20,021 nucleotides of DNA. Origin: Paramacrobiotus richtersi. Its lineage: Eukaryota > Tardigrada > Eutardigrada > Parachela > Macrobiotidae. The position numbers and the translations under genes are program-made. Position 1 is the stretch's first letter. Each line of letters opens with the position of its first letter. This document shows, piece after piece, positions 18,702 to 20,021 of this stretch. The stretch is taken from the NCBI GenBank assembly GCA_034698045.1, contig JAQGAU010001302.1, positions 1 through 20,021 on the forward strand. Direction: 5' to 3'. Under the pieces are notes generated by a model, which saw nothing but the letters and a program-made list of their open reading frames with translations, ran no database searches and was not told the DNA's origin.

Positions 18702-20021
18702 TTAACCGATTTCTCTTCCATCTACAAAACTGGAATTCATGGTCAAATTGGCCGCTATCAGCGTGGAGATTGTGGTAATCAATGTGGAGATGGTGTCGTT
18801 CAACTGGTGAGCAACTTCCGGAAACGTGGTAATGTTCGCACTGATTATGGACGCCGTTGTGGAATCTGTGCAAGCAGAAATAATTAAAGTTATTTATCCA
18901 GATAACAGATCTATTTTCACATCTGAAAGTATTATAATTATCTATATTATTCGTAGACATATCAGTTGCGCAAGCGAACAAGCACATACTGGCAGAAAAA
19001 CCAAACGAAGGTAAACGAAGTGCAACGTTTTTTATTGATTTCTAAATGTTTTATTATTATGCTCAGCGGAATACCGTATCGAATCCAAAGAGCATTCCGA
19101 TAGGTGAAACAAGACAACCAAGAATAGGTAAATGTACCACAAACATCCCACGTAAGCTTAAATTCCACAACATAGCGTTTTACGAAAACATTTTTTTCGA
19201 ACGAATATATTCGAGTTTAAAAAGCCTTTAAAAAAGAAAACAGCACAAGCTTGAGTGATTATTTTGAAAAACTGAAAAAATTGCAACTTCTCGATTTACA
19301 GCTGACGCATCGTACATAAAGTTCAGCTAACTTGTAAGCGGATTCGAAGGAAGGGACTTCTGGCTCCCGTACACTACGATTTCACACAATCCTCGAAGCA
19401 TATAGCAAAGAAAAACTGCACGCAATAACGAACATTTCGTTCAAATTGATTAGATCTTCTACACACCGATATTCGGACACGAGGCAGTTCTCCATATGGA
19501 ATCCGCACATTTCAGTTAAAGGGGAAATGTACTGGTACTTTGAAGTATAAATATAAATACAAACTTTTCAATCACTGACAAAAATCCTTCACAAAAAGCC
19601 AAAAAACCAACACAAATTTCAATATACTTCCGATTCTCCATTTTCTACTTTCGCTACTCAGTGGAAGACCGAAATAGACCCGACAGTAACGATCGAAGCT
19701 ACCAGAACGATGAACAAAATACACACAAACACAGTTCATTCACAAAAATACACCAGAAACCAGTAAAATATCGGAATTCACGCTGAAATATCACAACTAT
19801 ATTACAGAATGAAAATACAATCATTGATCACAATCTAACTGAGATATTAATCAACTACGTACTAAGACGAAATTCGTGAAACAAAAAATCGAAAATATTT
19901 ACCCGATTTTTATTTTATTTCAGATGACAGTATGCGAGGAAAAAAAACTTACTTGCACATCACGTTTCACGATCACACTCTGCATCACTTACGCACTGAT
20001 GTCAGCGTAAGCGACACCACC
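18702..20021 (-). CDS. tentative two-exon minus-strand gene, partial at the right edge
   Basis: The last exon would be 18702-18865: the acceptor TTTCTGCTTGCACAG is followed by a 54-codon frame ending TAA, with residues such as STTASIISANITTFPEV, HQLNDTISTLITTISTLIAA and NLTMNSS, rich in Ser/Thr/Ile and with three possible N-glycosylation sites (NIT, NDT and NLT). A strong donor GTAAGT is present on the minus strand at 19992-19987. The 29 bases before it (19993-20021) read VVSLTLTSV in one frame, and that frame joins the last exon in phase across an intron of 1,127 bases. This would look like the end of a signal peptide followed by a short secreted, Thr-rich protein. I do not recognise it. The overlapping plus-strand frame at 18826-19014 is the main rival. 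Splice sites and phase are seen; the gene itself is inference. Confidence 0.27.
18866..19992. other. AT-rich stretch at the right end
   Basis: About 1.1 kb with no recognisable gene on either strand. It is the putative intron of the tentative minus-strand gene. On the plus strand, TTTTATTTCAG at about 19912-19922 is a good acceptor match directly before an ATG, but the frame closes after 28 codons. Confidence 0.4.

Noticed and set aside
1..20021. tRNA, rRNA, CRISPR arrays, operons and bacterial promoters
   Set aside because: No cloverleaf-like segments, no regularly spaced repeats and no ribosome-binding sites were found; gene structure is eukaryotic throughout.

Overview
The window looks like animal nuclear DNA. 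Genes are split by GT-AG introns that keep the reading frame and are spaced by AT-rich intergenic DNA, and the recognisable products are rhodopsin-type seven-transmembrane receptors (GPCRs) and a Smad signalling protein. Divergent, lineage-expanded GPCRs with short introns suggest an ecdysozoan invertebrate. A tardigrade is my best guess, but nothing in the sequence proves it.

Left part (1-5345): GPCR-1 (+ strand, 802-1916, two exons, 346 aa), a gene-poor stretch with small tandem repeats, then GPCR-4 (- strand, 4379-5344, single exon, 321 aa), which belongs to a different, more conventional class A subfamily. Middle part (about 6490-15345): a tandem segmental duplication. Unit A carries GPCR-2 (8082-9298), which has an in-frame TAA before TM6 although everything after it is preserved. 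Unit B carries its close, intact paralogue GPCR-3 (12696-14212, 351 aa). Non-coding flanks align between the units on both sides of the genes. GPCR-1, -2 and -3 share a phase-0 intron at the same codon in TM7.

Right part (15648-17989): the most notable gene. Three exons (15648-15755, 16859-17227, 17705-17989), joined in phase, give about 253 aa that I recognise as a divergent co-Smad (Smad4/Medea-type) MH2 domain. No DNA-binding MH1 domain is visible anywhere upstream in the window, and the L3 loop, which normally reads the phosphorylated tail of receptor-regulated Smads, is heavily altered. This may be a previously undescribed MH2-only co-Smad paralogue.

The remaining DNA (17990-20021) is AT-rich, with one tentative two-exon minus-strand gene at the right edge. 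Several exon-like fragments on the minus strand (6228-6449, 15387-15563, 18702-18865) are reported with low confidence. The GPCRs are presumably a chemosensory-type cluster. They have no evident functional link to the Smad gene beyond adjacency.
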